The position numbers were made by a program, and so were the translations under genes. Shown in pieces: positions 39,411 to 47,492 of a stretch of DNA of 64,000 nucleotides. How positions within the stretch are numbered: the stretch's first letter is position 1; each line of letters opens with the position of its first letter. The notes under the pieces were generated by a model, which worked only from the letters and a program-made list of their open reading frames with translations, searched no databases and was not told where the DNA came from. Source of the DNA: Streptomyces sp. WM6386 (GTDB taxonomy: Bacteria > Actinomycetota > Actinomycetes > Streptomycetales > Streptomycetaceae); the NCBI RefSeq assembly GCF_000972385.1, contig NZ_JXTE01000030.1, forward strand, positions 23,783-87,782, written 5' to 3'.

Positions 39411-40697
39411 ATGACCACGCTCTCGCCGTACGACTCCATGTCCCCGGTCACGCAGGCCGCCTACCGCGCCAAGGCCGCCGCCGCCGACCTCGCCCCGCTC
39501 CCGCGGGCCGAGAAGGACGACGCGCTGCTCGCCATCGCGGACGCGCTGGAGGTCCGTACGAGCGAGATCGTCGAGGCCAACGCCAAGGACGTCGCCAAGG
39601 CCCGCGAGGCCGGCACCAGCGAGACCGTCATCGACCGGCTCACGCTGACCCCGGAGCGGATCCGCGCCATCGCCTCGGACGTACGGGACGTCGTCGCCCT
39701 GCCGGACCCCGTCGGCGAGGTCGTCCGCGGCTCCACCCTTCCCAACGGCATCGACCTGCGCCAGGTCCGCGTCCCGCTCGGCGTCGTCGGCATCATCTAC
39801 GAGGCCCGGCCGAACGTGACGGTGGACGCGGCGGCGCTGTGCCTCAAGTCCGGCAACGCGGTCCTGCTGCGCGGCTCGGCCTCGGCGTACGAGTCCAACA
39901 CCGCTCTCGTGCGGGTGCTGCGCGACGCCGTGGGCGGGGCCGGACTGCCCGCCGACGCCGTCCAGTTGGTGCCGGGCGAGAGCCGGGAGAGCGTGCGCGA
40001 GCTGATGCGGGCCCGCGGCCTCGTCGACGTCCTGATCCCGCGCGGCGGTGCCTCCCTGATCCAGACGGTCGTCACCGAGTCCGTCGTCCCGGTCATCGAG
40101 ACCGGCACCGGCAACTGCCACGTCTACGTCGACGCCCACGCCGACCTCGACATGGCGATCGACATCCTGATCAACTCCAAGGCCCAGCGTCCCAGCGTCT
40201 GCAACTCCGCCGAGACCCTCCTGGTCCACCAGGACATCGCCCCCGAGTTCCTGCCGCGTGCCCTGGACGCCCTCGCGGAGGCCGGGGTGACCGTCCACGC
40301 CGACCCGCGGGTGCTGGCGTACGCGAAGGACACCAGGGCGACCGTCGTCGAGGCGACGCTGGAGGACTGGGACACCGAGTACCTCTCCTACGACATCGCC
40401 GCCGCGGTCGTCGACTCGCTCGACAAGGCCGTCGAGCACATCCGGCTGTGGACCTCCGGTCACACCGAGGCCATCGTGACGACCTCCCAGCAGGCCGCCC
40501 GCCGCTTCACCCAGCTGGTCGACTCCACGACCGTCGCCGTGAACGCCTCCACCCGCTTCACCGACGGCGGCCAGTTCGGCTTCGGCGCCGAGATCGGCAT
40601 CTCCACGCAGAAGCTGCACGCGCGCGGCCCGATGGGGCTGCCGGAGCTGACGAGCACGAAGTACATCGTCACGGGCGACGGGCACGTACGGCGCTGA
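39411..40697 (+). CDS. proA: Gamma-glutamyl phosphate reductase
   Basis: This encodes 428 aa, the normal length. An aldehyde-dehydrogenase-type fold is shown by [37 protein letters not shown], the catalytic cysteine in [10 protein letters not shown], and [11 protein letters not shown]. It reduces gamma-glutamyl phosphate with NADPH to glutamate semialdehyde, the second step of proline synthesis. ATG 39411 (MTTLSPYDS) is chosen over the frame open from 39351. Confidence 0.96.
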   Translation: MTTLSPYDSMSPVTQAAYRAKAAAADLAPLPRAEKDDALLAIADALEVRTSEIVEANAKDVAKAREAGTSETVIDRLTLTPERIRAIASDVRDVVALPDPVGEVVRGSTLPNGIDLRQVRVPLGVVGIIYEARPNVTVDAAALCLKSGNAVLLRGSASAYESNTALVRVLRDAVGGAGLPADAVQLVPGESRESVRELMRARGLVDVLIPRGGASLIQTVVTESVVPVIETGTGNCHVYVDAHADLDMAIDILINSKAQRPSVCNSAETLLVHQDIAPEFLPRALDALAEAGVTVHADPRVLAYAKDTRATVVEATLEDWDTEYLSYDIAAAVVDSLDKAVEHIRLWTSGHTEAIVTTSQQAARRFTQLVDSTTVAVNASTRFTDGGQFGFGAEIGISTQKLHARGPMGLPELTSTKYIVTGDGHVRR

Positions 40698-40817
40698 GGC
40701 GCGCGCCTGCGCATATGCGTGCGGCACGCGCCCTCGGTGCGCGCCCGTGCCGCACGAGAGGTGTCTCACACGGCGGATGAATTTCCATACCGTCTGCCCA
40801 AAATGACCCCCCAGGTC

Positions 40818-40823
40818 TACTCT
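40818..40823 (+). promoter_or_regulatory. Candidate leaderless -10 box
   Basis: TACTCT, six bases, then GTG 40830. The neighbouring paralogue at 41510 shows the same design (TACCCT, six bases, ATG), and the two upstream sequences align (AGGTCTACTCTGGATCC and AGACCTACCCTGAAGAT), which supports both start choices. Confidence 0.55.
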
Positions 40824-40829
40824 GGATCC

Positions 40830-41408
40830 GTGCCGGAGGACGTGGGGGGCACGCCGTTCCCTGACGGCTGGGAGCCCGACGACGACCACGACCGCGGGGT
40901 GTCGGACGAAGAGTTCGCCTCCGTGGTCTTCGACGAGGCCTTCGTGCGAGCGGCCGTGGTGCACGAGCCGACCGCCGTGGAGCGCCTCCTGGCCGCCGCG
41001 CAGGCGAGAGCGGAGGCCTCCGAGGCCGAGGCCCGCCGAACCCACGGCAGAGGCGAGCGCTACGAGGACGGGTACGGCTCCGACGGGCACGACCGTTTCG
41101 GCCATGATCCCGAGCTCGACGAGCTGGACGACACCGATGTCCTGGAGGGCCGGTACGGCGCCCCGGGGACGTACGGCAAACAGGTCCGCTGGCACCGTCC
41201 CGTCGCCTGGATGCTGGCCCTCGTGATGGGCATCGGCATGGTCGCGCTGGCCTTCACCGCGGTCTACCGGGGTGCGTCCTCCAACAGCCGGGACCAAGGT
41301 CCGTCCGCCCCCGCCTCGACCGGGCTGGAGCAGGGCACCGGGGCGGCACCCTCGGCCTCCGCCGACCACTCCCAGCCCGCCATCTCGGCGACCCCGCGGA
41401 TGCCTTGA
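40830..41408 (+). CDS. Bitopic membrane protein, SCO2584-like
   Basis: This encodes 192 aa from GTG 40830 (leaderless; ATG 40803 is an alternative). An acidic cytoplasmic region contains EEFASVVFDEAFVRAAVVHEPTAVER as two linked motifs, then an Asp/Glu/His-rich stretch. One membrane helix (about residues 128-148) and a 40-residue Ser/Ala/Pro extracytoplasmic tail follow. The next gene shares the VVFDE-x-FVRAA motif. By position it matches S. coelicolor SCO2584, which I recall as a reported partner of the Mre spore-wall complex. No enzymatic motif is present, so a scaffold role is inferred. Confidence 0.75.
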   Translation: MPEDVGGTPFPDGWEPDDDHDRGVSDEEFASVVFDEAFVRAAVVHEPTAVERLLAAAQARAEASEAEARRTHGRGERYEDGYGSDGHDRFGHDPELDELDDTDVLEGRYGAPGTYGKQVRWHRPVAWMLALVMGIGMVALAFTAVYRGASSNSRDQGPSAPASTGLEQGTGAAPSASADHSQPAISATPRMP

Positions 41409-41497
41409 CCGCTTACCGGCCACCGGGCTGACGATCCTGGTGAGAACCTGTCAGAAGTTGTCGCGCAGCAGGGCGTTTACCTGAGCTCCCGGAGACC

Positions 41498-41503
41498 TAC
41501 CCT
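41498..41503 (+). promoter_or_regulatory. Candidate leaderless -10 box
   Basis: TACCCT, six bases, then ATG 41510; no Shine-Dalgarno is present. It parallels the signal at 40818. Confidence 0.55.
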
Positions 41504-41509
41504 GAAGAT

Positions 41510-42586
41510 ATGGGAGGGCCTGGAGAACCACCTGAGGGGACACCCGAGGGCGGCCCCGGTGGTGCAGAGGACGAGTACCGATCCGTCGTCTTCGACGAGT
41601 CGTTCGTCCGTGCTGCCCGGCTCCAGGAATTCTCCGCCCAGGAGCGCATCGCCGACCACGCGCCCGCAGTCCGCCGCCGTCCACCGGTCCGCCGAGGGCT
41701 GTCCCGGCAGGCACTCGTCCTGGTCCTGCTGATCGCCCTGGCCTTCGGTACGGCGATCTACATGGGCGTACGGCACCCCTATGAGAGCCCCGCCGCGATC
41801 AGGGATGTCGAAGCGAGCCTCTTCCGGGCGACCGTCGTCCCGCTCGCCCCCGAGGGCAAGGTGCCCGGTGCGGCCGACCCCGAGCAGCTGTACGCGCACA
41901 GCCCCGCCGCCCGGTTCCGCATCGGTGCCGCGGGGATCACGATGCCCGCCGCCCGCGACACCTCGCACTTCTCCCAGACCCAGGTGTCGAGCGCGCTCGA
42001 CACCGTCAAGGAGTACATCGTCCGCTCCGCGCTCTACCCGGAGGTGCTCACCGGCGAGCAGACGCGTCCCGTGCGGGTGCTGCTGCCGGCGGACCAGCAC
42101 CTCCAGTTCGACGAGAGCCTGAGCCATCCGGCCGCCGACGGTCGCCACGCGGTCACCGGATGGCTGGTTCGCTTCGATGCCAAGAGCGTCGAGCTGGCCG
42201 ATCCCAGGATCCGGGTGCAGGGGACCCTGCGGGCCACCGAGACCGACTCGACGTTCCTCGAGGTCACCGCGGACCACACCTTCGTGTACGCGCTGCGGCC
42301 CGTCGGTGCCGGCGCCGAGGCCGAGGCGTCACTGTTCACCGTGCGGCGCGAGATGCGGTTCCGCTTCGACCACAACGACGTGCGCCTGCACCAGGCCCAG
42401 CTCACCGTGTCGTACGTCCAGGCCGGGCCGCTGTCCTGTGGGGGCAACGTGGCGGAGCTGTTGAGCCCGCTGCTGGCCGGCCAGACCGCGAAGACGGGCG
42501 GGCCGGCCGGGACGGATCCGTTCGCGACGGACCGGGCGACGGCGGTGTGCGGGACGCTGGCCACTGGGGCTCAGCCGAAGGTTTGA
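41510..42586 (+). CDS. Bitopic membrane protein with large external domain
   Basis: This encodes 358 aa. The N-terminus holds YRSVVFDESFVRAARLQEFSAQER, paralogous to the motif of the preceding protein. One membrane helix lies at about residues 64-83, then a 270-residue extracytoplasmic alpha/beta domain with one central pair of cysteines late (SCGGNV and TAVCG), probably a disulfide. I do not recognise the outer domain. The shared cytoplasmic motif suggests that both proteins dock on one cytoplasmic partner. The start is supported by the leaderless -10 box. Confidence 0.78.
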   Translation: MGGPGEPPEGTPEGGPGGAEDEYRSVVFDESFVRAARLQEFSAQERIADHAPAVRRRPPVRRGLSRQALVLVLLIALAFGTAIYMGVRHPYESPAAIRDVEASLFRATVVPLAPEGKVPGAADPEQLYAHSPAARFRIGAAGITMPAARDTSHFSQTQVSSALDTVKEYIVRSALYPEVLTGEQTRPVRVLLPADQHLQFDESLSHPAADGRHAVTGWLVRFDAKSVELADPRIRVQGTLRATETDSTFLEVTADHTFVYALRPVGAGAEAEASLFTVRREMRFRFDHNDVRLHQAQLTVSYVQAGPLSCGGNVAELLSPLLAGQTAKTGGPAGTDPFATDRATAVCGTLATGAQPKV

Positions 42587-42611
42587 CGCCATTTCGCCGT
42601 AGGGGTTCGGT

Positions 42612-42666
42612 TGTGCGGCGGCTGCGGGCCGTGTGTGGTTGCTCGCGCAGTTCCCCGCGCCCCTTC
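42612..42666. repeat. Interspersed intergenic repeat, Streptomyces type
   Basis: The sequence contains CGGCTGCGGGCC, then GTGTGGTTGCTCGCGCAGTT and CCCCGCGCCCCTT, the form of a very common noncoding repeat I know from Streptomyces chromosomes. It sits between the convergent genes ending at 42586 and 42685. It shares its CCCCGCGCCCCTT end with the copy at 162-237. Confidence 0.6.
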
Positions 42667-42684
42667 AGGCGTCTTCAGCGGCCC

Positions 42685-43803
42685 TCAGTCGTCATTGCGG
42701 GGCGGTGTGTCCGTGTCCGTCGGGGGCTCGTCGTCCCCCGGGGTCGTGCTCGCGAAGCCGCCGAAGCCCCGGCGGACGCGGCCGCCCAGGTCGCCCGCTC
42801 CGCCGGCGATGTCGCTGACCAGCTTCATCAGGGGGTCCTTGGAGCTCTTCACATTGCTCGCGTAGCTGGCCGCCGACTCACGGAAGGAGTCCGTGACCGA
42901 GGTGTCCTTGTCCTCGGTGCGCCGCGGGTAGTGGCCGTCCATGATCCGCTGGTGGTCGCGGGACTCGGCCCACTTCTTCAGCTCGGCCGCCCGCACGGTG
43001 GTGAAGGGGTGGGAGCGCGGCAGCACATTGAGGATCTTCAGCACGGAGTCGCGCAGGTCGCCCCCGGCCTCGTACTCCTCGGCCTGCTTCAGGAACGCGT
43101 CCACGTTCATCTCGTGCAGATGGTGGCCGCCCGCCAGCTTCATCAGACCCCGCATCGAGGCCCGCAGGTCCTGCCCCACCAGCAGCCCCGCCCGGTCCGC
43201 CGACAGCTCCGACTTGCGGAACCACTCGCGCAGCGCGGTCACGATCGCCATGATCGCGAGGCTGCCCAGCGGGATCCACGCCACCCGGATGGCGAGGTTG
43301 GTCAGGAACAGCAGGATGGTCCGGTAGACCGCGTGGCCGGACAGGGCGTGCCCCACCTCGTGCCCGACGACCGCCCGCATCTCCTCCTCGTCCAGCAGAT
43401 CGACGAGGCCCGTGGTGACGACGATGATCGGCTCGTCCAGGCCGATGCACATCGCGTTCGGCTTCGGGTCCTGGCTGACGTACATCGGCGGGACCTTCTC
43501 CAGGTCCAGGATGTAACAGGCGTCCCGCAGCATGTCGTTGAGGTACGCGAACTGCTGGTCCGACACCCGCACGGAGTCGGACAGGAACATCAGCCTCAGG
43601 CTCCGCTCGGGCAGCAGCCCGCTGAGCGCCTTGAAGACCGTGTCGAACCCGCTCAGCTTGCGCAGCGCCACCAGGGCGGAGCGGTCGGCGGGGTGCTCGT
43701 AGGCGCGCGAGGAGATTCCGGGGAAGCGCCTGCGCTGCCTGCTCGGCACGTGCTCGTGCCCGTTCTGCTCGTGCCCGTTCTGCTCGTGGCCGTCGTCGGA
43801 CAT
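42685..43803 (-). CDS. M48-family zinc metallopeptidase
   Basis: This encodes 372 aa. The catalytic HExxH is in VVGHEVGHALSGH, with the third zinc ligand Glu in FRKSELSADRAG. Two hydrophobic segments follow the HExxH (about residues 165-205), so it is membrane-attached like HtpX. The N-terminus has repeats EQNGHEQNGHEH. The C-terminus is Gly/Asp/Pro-rich. Related proteases degrade damaged membrane proteins; the target here is unknown. ATG 43803 follows GGGGGAAG; ATG 43815 has no such site. Confidence 0.88.
   Translation of the reverse strand: MSDDGHEQNGHEQNGHEHVPSRQRRRFPGISSRAYEHPADRSALVALRKLSGFDTVFKALSGLLPERSLRLMFLSDSVRVSDQQFAYLNDMLRDACYILDLEKVPPMYVSQDPKPNAMCIGLDEPIIVVTTGLVDLLDEEEMRAVVGHEVGHALSGHAVYRTILLFLTNLAIRVAWIPLGSLAIMAIVTALREWFRKSELSADRAGLLVGQDLRASMRGLMKLAGGHHLHEMNVDAFLKQAEEYEAGGDLRDSVLKILNVLPRSHPFTTVRAAELKKWAESRDHQRIMDGHYPRRTEDKDTSVTDSFRESAASYASNVKSSKDPLMKLVSDIAGGAGDLGGRVRRGFGGFASTTPGDDEPPTDTDTPPRNDD
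43751..43790. repeat. Short tandem repeat in the M48 peptidase gene
   Basis: The 15-bp unit TGCTCGTGCCCGTTC occurs twice exactly (43751-43765 and 43766-43780) plus a partial third copy. It encodes repeated EQNGH in the peptidase N-terminus. Confidence 0.85.
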
Positions 43804-43927
43804 GTCTTCCCCCATGTGCGTGAGAGTGGCCCTTTGCGGACCCTTGTGCGGTCCTTTGCGCCCCCGAAGCAGAGCCCAGCCTAGGCGGAGATACGGTGGA
43901 CGGGCAGTACAGCGAAGGAGTCCCGTC

Positions 43928-44089
43928 ATGGAGCACAACCCCGCGTCCGCCTGGCTCACCGGAGCCGCGGGCGCAGCCGAGCAGCAAGGGTCGGGAAACC
44001 TGCTCCGGATCGTGCTGGTCGTGATGCTGGTGGGCTGTGCCCTGACCGCGTGGTTCCTGCTGCGTGGCTACAGGCAGAAGGACGACTGA
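43928..44089 (+). CDS. Small membrane protein, 53 aa
   Basis: ATG 43928 lies seven bases after GAAGGAG (43914-43920), a strong ribosome site. The protein has a short polar N-terminus, one membrane helix (about residues 25-46, LLRIVLVVMLVGCALTAWFL) and a basic end (RGYRQKDD). No family is recognised. It diverges from the M48 protease gene, so a link with that membrane protease is possible but unproved. Confidence 0.72.
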   Translation: MEHNPASAWLTGAAGAAEQQGSGNLLRIVLVVMLVGCALTAWFLLRGYRQKDD

Positions 44090-44231
44090 AAGGGCGCGGA
44101 AGTTCCCTCCGGGCGGCCTTCGACGGCAACCCGGCGCCCCAACGGCGGAGTCGGCGTGATCGGCGCGGAGCCGCCCGCTTACGATGGGCCGACGTCTTTA
44201 TCCCGCCGACACCGGATAGGTCCTGCCGAAG

Positions 44232-44396
44232 ATGAGCTTCCACAGCGCCGCAGCCCAGTTGGTCACCCTTGCCGCCGAGGGCGAGGAGCACGGCGGCAAC
44301 CACGAGAGCCTCAGCCCCCTTCTCACCGGTGGCGGCGCGTTCGTCGCCCTGATGCTCCTGCTGTGGATCACCACCCGCTTCAACCGCGACCGCTGA
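44232..44396 (+). CDS. Small membrane protein, 54 aa
   Basis: [20 protein letters not shown], a His/Gly/Ser linker, then one membrane helix (about residues 34-48) and a basic end (RFNRDR). Strong GC3 bias across the whole frame supports coding. TACGAT at about 44179-44184 is a possible -10 box. The ribosome site is weak. It lies 80 bases before nadD. Function unknown. Confidence 0.7.
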   Translation: MSFHSAAAQLVTLAAEGEEHGGNHESLSPLLTGGGAFVALMLLLWITTRFNRDR

Positions 44397-44461
44397 GGCA
44401 CCCGGTGCCCATAACGGGGCACTCCGGGCCTCCTCCGACCGGTGCCCTCAGGACGGGCCGG

Positions 44462-44467
44462 TAGGGT
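44462..44467 (+). promoter_or_regulatory. Candidate leaderless -10 box for nadD
   Basis: TAGGGT, eight bases, then ATG 44476, with no Shine-Dalgarno between. Confidence 0.45.
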
Positions 44468-44475
44468 CTGCACGC

Positions 44476-45114
44476 ATGGGAGAGCAGGACATGCCTACCG
44501 GCCCGGGCAACGCCCCGTCGAACCCCGGCAAGCGCCGCCTCGGCGTCATGGGCGGAACGTTCGACCCGATCCACCACGGGCACCTCGTGGCGGCCAGTGA
44601 GGTCGCCGCGCAGTTCCACCTGGACGAGGTGGTGTTCGTACCGACCGGGCAGCCGTGGCAGAAGAGTCACCGCAGCGTCTCGCCGGCCGAGGACCGCTAT
44701 CTGATGACGGTCATCGCGACCGCCGAGAACCCGCAGTTCTCGGTGAGCCGGATCGACCTCGACCGCGGCGGCCCCACCTACACCGTGGACACCCTGCGCG
44801 ACCTGCGCGCGCTCAACCCCGACACGGACCTCTTCTTCATCACCGGCGCCGACGCCCTCGCCCAGCTGCTGACCTGGCGCGACACCGAGGAGCTGTTCTC
44901 CCTGGCGCACTTCATCGGGGTCACCCGCCCCGGCCACCACCTCACGGACGCGGGGCTCCCGGAGGGCGGTGTCTCTCTCGTGGAGGTTCCCGCGCTCGCC
45001 ATCTCCTCGACGGACTGCCGTGCGAGAGTCGCCAAGGGAGACCCCATCTGGTACATGGTGCCGGACGGAGTCGTGCGCTACATCGACAAGCGCGAGCTGT
45101 ACCGCGGCGAGTGA
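44476..45114 (+). CDS. nadD: Nicotinate-mononucleotide adenylyltransferase
   Basis: This encodes 212 aa. [15 protein letters not shown] carries the HxGH nucleotidyl-transfer motif, and [13 protein letters not shown] is the late ISST-type ATP-binding motif. It makes nicotinate adenine dinucleotide in NAD synthesis. It is followed after 16 bases by the LCP gene and then rsfS; the nadD-rsfS neighbourhood is widely conserved, with the LCP gene between them as in S. coelicolor. Confidence 0.95.
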   Translation: MGEQDMPTGPGNAPSNPGKRRLGVMGGTFDPIHHGHLVAASEVAAQFHLDEVVFVPTGQPWQKSHRSVSPAEDRYLMTVIATAENPQFSVSRIDLDRGGPTYTVDTLRDLRALNPDTDLFFITGADALAQLLTWRDTEELFSLAHFIGVTRPGHHLTDAGLPEGGVSLVEVPALAISSTDCRARVAKGDPIWYMVPDGVVRYIDKRELYRGE

Positions 45115-45130
45115 GCCGAGAGGGGCACCG

Positions 45131-46894
45131 GTGAACGACCGATACGACGCGGGATACGGCGGCGACCACGACGACCGGTACGAGCTCGTCGGCTACGACG
45201 AGTACGGCCGGCCCATCTACCAGCCGGCCGCCCAGCAGCAGCCGCAACAGCAGCCGTACGACCCGTACGCGCAGCAACAGGGCTACGGCTACGACCCGTA
45301 CGCGGCGGGCGGACAGCAGACAGGACAGCAGACAGGGCAGTACCCCGGGCAGTCCTACGACACCGGAAGCCAGCACCCTGTGCCCTCGTACGACCCGTAC
45401 GACACCGGTCAGCAGGCTCCAGTGCCGCCCTACGACCCGTACGGGCACGGAGCGGCGCAAGGAGCGCCCGGGGTGCCCGGGACGTCGTACGACCCCTACG
45501 GCCGCGCCGCCGCGAGCGGGCAGCAGCCCCGGGTCGCCGAGCAGACCGCCTACATCCCGCAGCAGGCCGGCCCGGCCGAGGAGATTGGCGGTCCCGCCGG
45601 TGACGGCCGGTCCGAACGGGACTACGCGACCGGGCAGTTCGCCTTCGTCGAGGAGCCGGACACCGACTCCGAGGACGTCATCGACTGGCTGAACTTCACC
45701 GAGAACCGCACCGAGCGGCGCGAGGAGGCCAAGCGCCGCGCCCGCAGCCGCCTCGTCGCCCTCGTCGTCGTCCTGGCGCTGACCGCGGTCGGCGGGGTCG
45801 GCTACCTCTGGTACGCAGGGAAGCTGCCCGGCCTGTCCTCCTCCGACTCCAAGACGGGCACGGCCACGTCCGCGGCCGCCCAGAACCGCGACGTGGTCGT
45901 CGTCCACCTGCACAACACCAAGAAGGGCGGCACCTCCACGGCGCTGCTCGTCGACAACACCACCACCGAGCAGGGCACCACGGTCCTGCTCCCCAACTCC
46001 CTCGCCGTGGCCGACGACGACGGCAGCACGACCACGCTCGCCAAGTCGGTCGAGGACGACGGCTCCTCCGGCACCCGCGAGGCCATCGACACGGTTCTCG
46101 GCACCGAGATCCAGGGCACCTGGCGCCTGGACACCCCCTACCTGCAGAACCTCGTCGACATCATCGGCAACATCGAGATCGACACCGACGCCGACGTGCC
46201 CGACCCGGACGGCAAGAAGGGCACCGCGCCCCTCGTGACCCAGGGCAAGGACCGGACCCTCGGCGGCAGGGCGGCCGTCGCCTACGCCACCTACCGCGCC
46301 TCCGGCGAGGCCCAGAACGCCCAGCTGGAGCGGTTCGGGCAGGTCATGCAGGGCGTGCTGCGCAAGGTGTCCTCCGACGCGCAGGGCGCCACGGTCACCG
46401 TCCAGACGCTGGCGCAGATCCTCGACCCGTCGCTCACCGACAAGGACCTCGGCACCTTCCTCGCCAAGCTCGCCGACCTCGCCAAGGGCGGCGACTACAA
46501 GACCGCCCTGCTGCCCGTCCAGACCGACGGCACGCTGAGCGCCCAGGCCGGCGACAGCGTGGTCAAGGACGTCCTCGGCGGCACCGCGAAGAGCCCCGAC
46601 AAGGATGCCGCCGTCCGCGTGTCCGTCCAGAACGCCAGCGGCGTCAAGGGCAACACCGAGAAGGCCCGCATCGTGCTCCTCAACGGCGGCTTCACCTTCC
46701 TGGAGGGCGGCACCGCGCCCGCCGCCCAGAGCGCCTCCAAGGTCCTCTACACCGACGCCGCCGACAAGGAGAACGCCACCGAGGTCGCCAAGACCCTGGG
46801 CCTGCCCACCAGCGCCGTCACCAAGGGCAGGACCTCCTCGAACGCGAACGTCTCCGTGGTCCTCGGCCAGGACTACGAGCCCGCGTCGTCGTAA
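45131..46894 (+). CDS. pdtA: LCP-family glycopolymer transferase (PdtA-like)
   Basis: This encodes 587 aa from GTG 45131 (GAGAGGGG upstream). Residues 1-200 are cytoplasmic, Gln/Tyr/Pro-rich with five YDPY repeats. The membrane helix is about 208-229, then an LCP domain (about 250-400) and a LytR_C domain (about 490-580). LCP proteins transfer undecaprenyl-linked glycopolymer to peptidoglycan. By order (nadD, this, rsfS) it matches S. coelicolor PdtA (SCO2578), known to be needed for polydiglycosylphosphate attachment and normal spores. The usual IPRDT motif reads LPNSL here, so the Arg-Asp pair expected in LCP active sites is missing. Confidence 0.85.
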   Translation: MNDRYDAGYGGDHDDRYELVGYDEYGRPIYQPAAQQQPQQQPYDPYAQQQGYGYDPYAAGGQQTGQQTGQYPGQSYDTGSQHPVPSYDPYDTGQQAPVPPYDPYGHGAAQGAPGVPGTSYDPYGRAAASGQQPRVAEQTAYIPQQAGPAEEIGGPAGDGRSERDYATGQFAFVEEPDTDSEDVIDWLNFTENRTERREEAKRRARSRLVALVVVLALTAVGGVGYLWYAGKLPGLSSSDSKTGTATSAAAQNRDVVVVHLHNTKKGGTSTALLVDNTTTEQGTTVLLPNSLAVADDDGSTTTLAKSVEDDGSSGTREAIDTVLGTEIQGTWRLDTPYLQNLVDIIGNIEIDTDADVPDPDGKKGTAPLVTQGKDRTLGGRAAVAYATYRASGEAQNAQLERFGQVMQGVLRKVSSDAQGATVTVQTLAQILDPSLTDKDLGTFLAKLADLAKGGDYKTALLPVQTDGTLSAQAGDSVVKDVLGGTAKSPDKDAAVRVSVQNASGVKGNTEKARIVLLNGGFTFLEGGTAPAAQSASKVLYTDAADKENATEVAKTLGLPTSAVTKGRTSSNANVSVVLGQDYEPASS

Positions 46895-46926
46895 CCGGCC
46901 GGGAGAACGGCGGAAACCGGGGCACA

Positions 46927-46958
46927 GGGCCGGGTCGCGGACGTCCGCGACCCGGCCC
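46927..46958 (+). terminator. Perfect 32-bp palindrome, probable terminator
   Basis: The 16-base arm at 46927-46942 is the exact reverse complement of 46943-46958, with no spacer (centre GGACGTCC). It lies 32 bases after the LCP stop. As RNA it would fold with a minimal loop and act as a terminator; as DNA it is also a symmetrical protein site. Confidence 0.7.
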
Positions 46959-47045
46959 CACGGCGTGATCGTTCAAAGGAATGGGGTGCCCTCGGCGGTC
47001 CGTGAGACCCTTGATGTCAAGTGACCGCCGACCGAAAGCCGTGTA

Positions 47046-47492
47046 GTGACCGCCACTGACCGCTCCATCGAGCTCATCCACACCGCCGCACAGGCGGCCG
47101 CCGACAAGCTCGCGCACGACATCATCGCCTACGACGTCAGCGACGTACTGTCGATCACGGACGCCTTCCTGCTGGCCTCCGCGCCCAACGACCGCCAGGT
47201 CAAGTCGATCGTCGACGAGATCGAGGAGCGGCTCCAGAAGGAGCTCGGCGTCAAGCCGGTGCGCCGCGAGGGCGACCGCGAGGCCCGCTGGGTCCTGCTC
47301 GACTACGTAGACATCGTCGTCCACGTCCAGCACAGCGAGGAGCGCGTCTTCTACGCCCTGGAGCGGCTGTGGAAGGACTGCCCCGAGCTCGACCTGCCCG
47401 AGGACGCCAAGGCCACCCGCGGCAAGGCCGAGGAGCACGCCAAGCTGAAGGCCGCCGAGGACGCCGAGGACCTCGGTGGTGACTGGCGATGA
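47046..47492 (+). CDS. rsfS: Ribosome silencing factor RsfS
   Basis: This encodes 148 aa. The RsfS/Iojap core (about 5-115) has DVLSITDAFLLASAPNDRQVK, REGDREARWVLLDYVDIVVHV and FYALERLW. It binds L14 on the 50S subunit and blocks subunit joining in starvation. The tail (about 120-148) is Lys/Glu/Ala helical. GTG 47046 lacks a clear ribosome site. Its end overlaps the next gene (ATGA). Confidence 0.95.
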   Translation: MTATDRSIELIHTAAQAAADKLAHDIIAYDVSDVLSITDAFLLASAPNDRQVKSIVDEIEERLQKELGVKPVRREGDREARWVLLDYVDIVVHVQHSEERVFYALERLWKDCPELDLPEDAKATRGKAEEHAKLKAAEDAEDLGGDWR

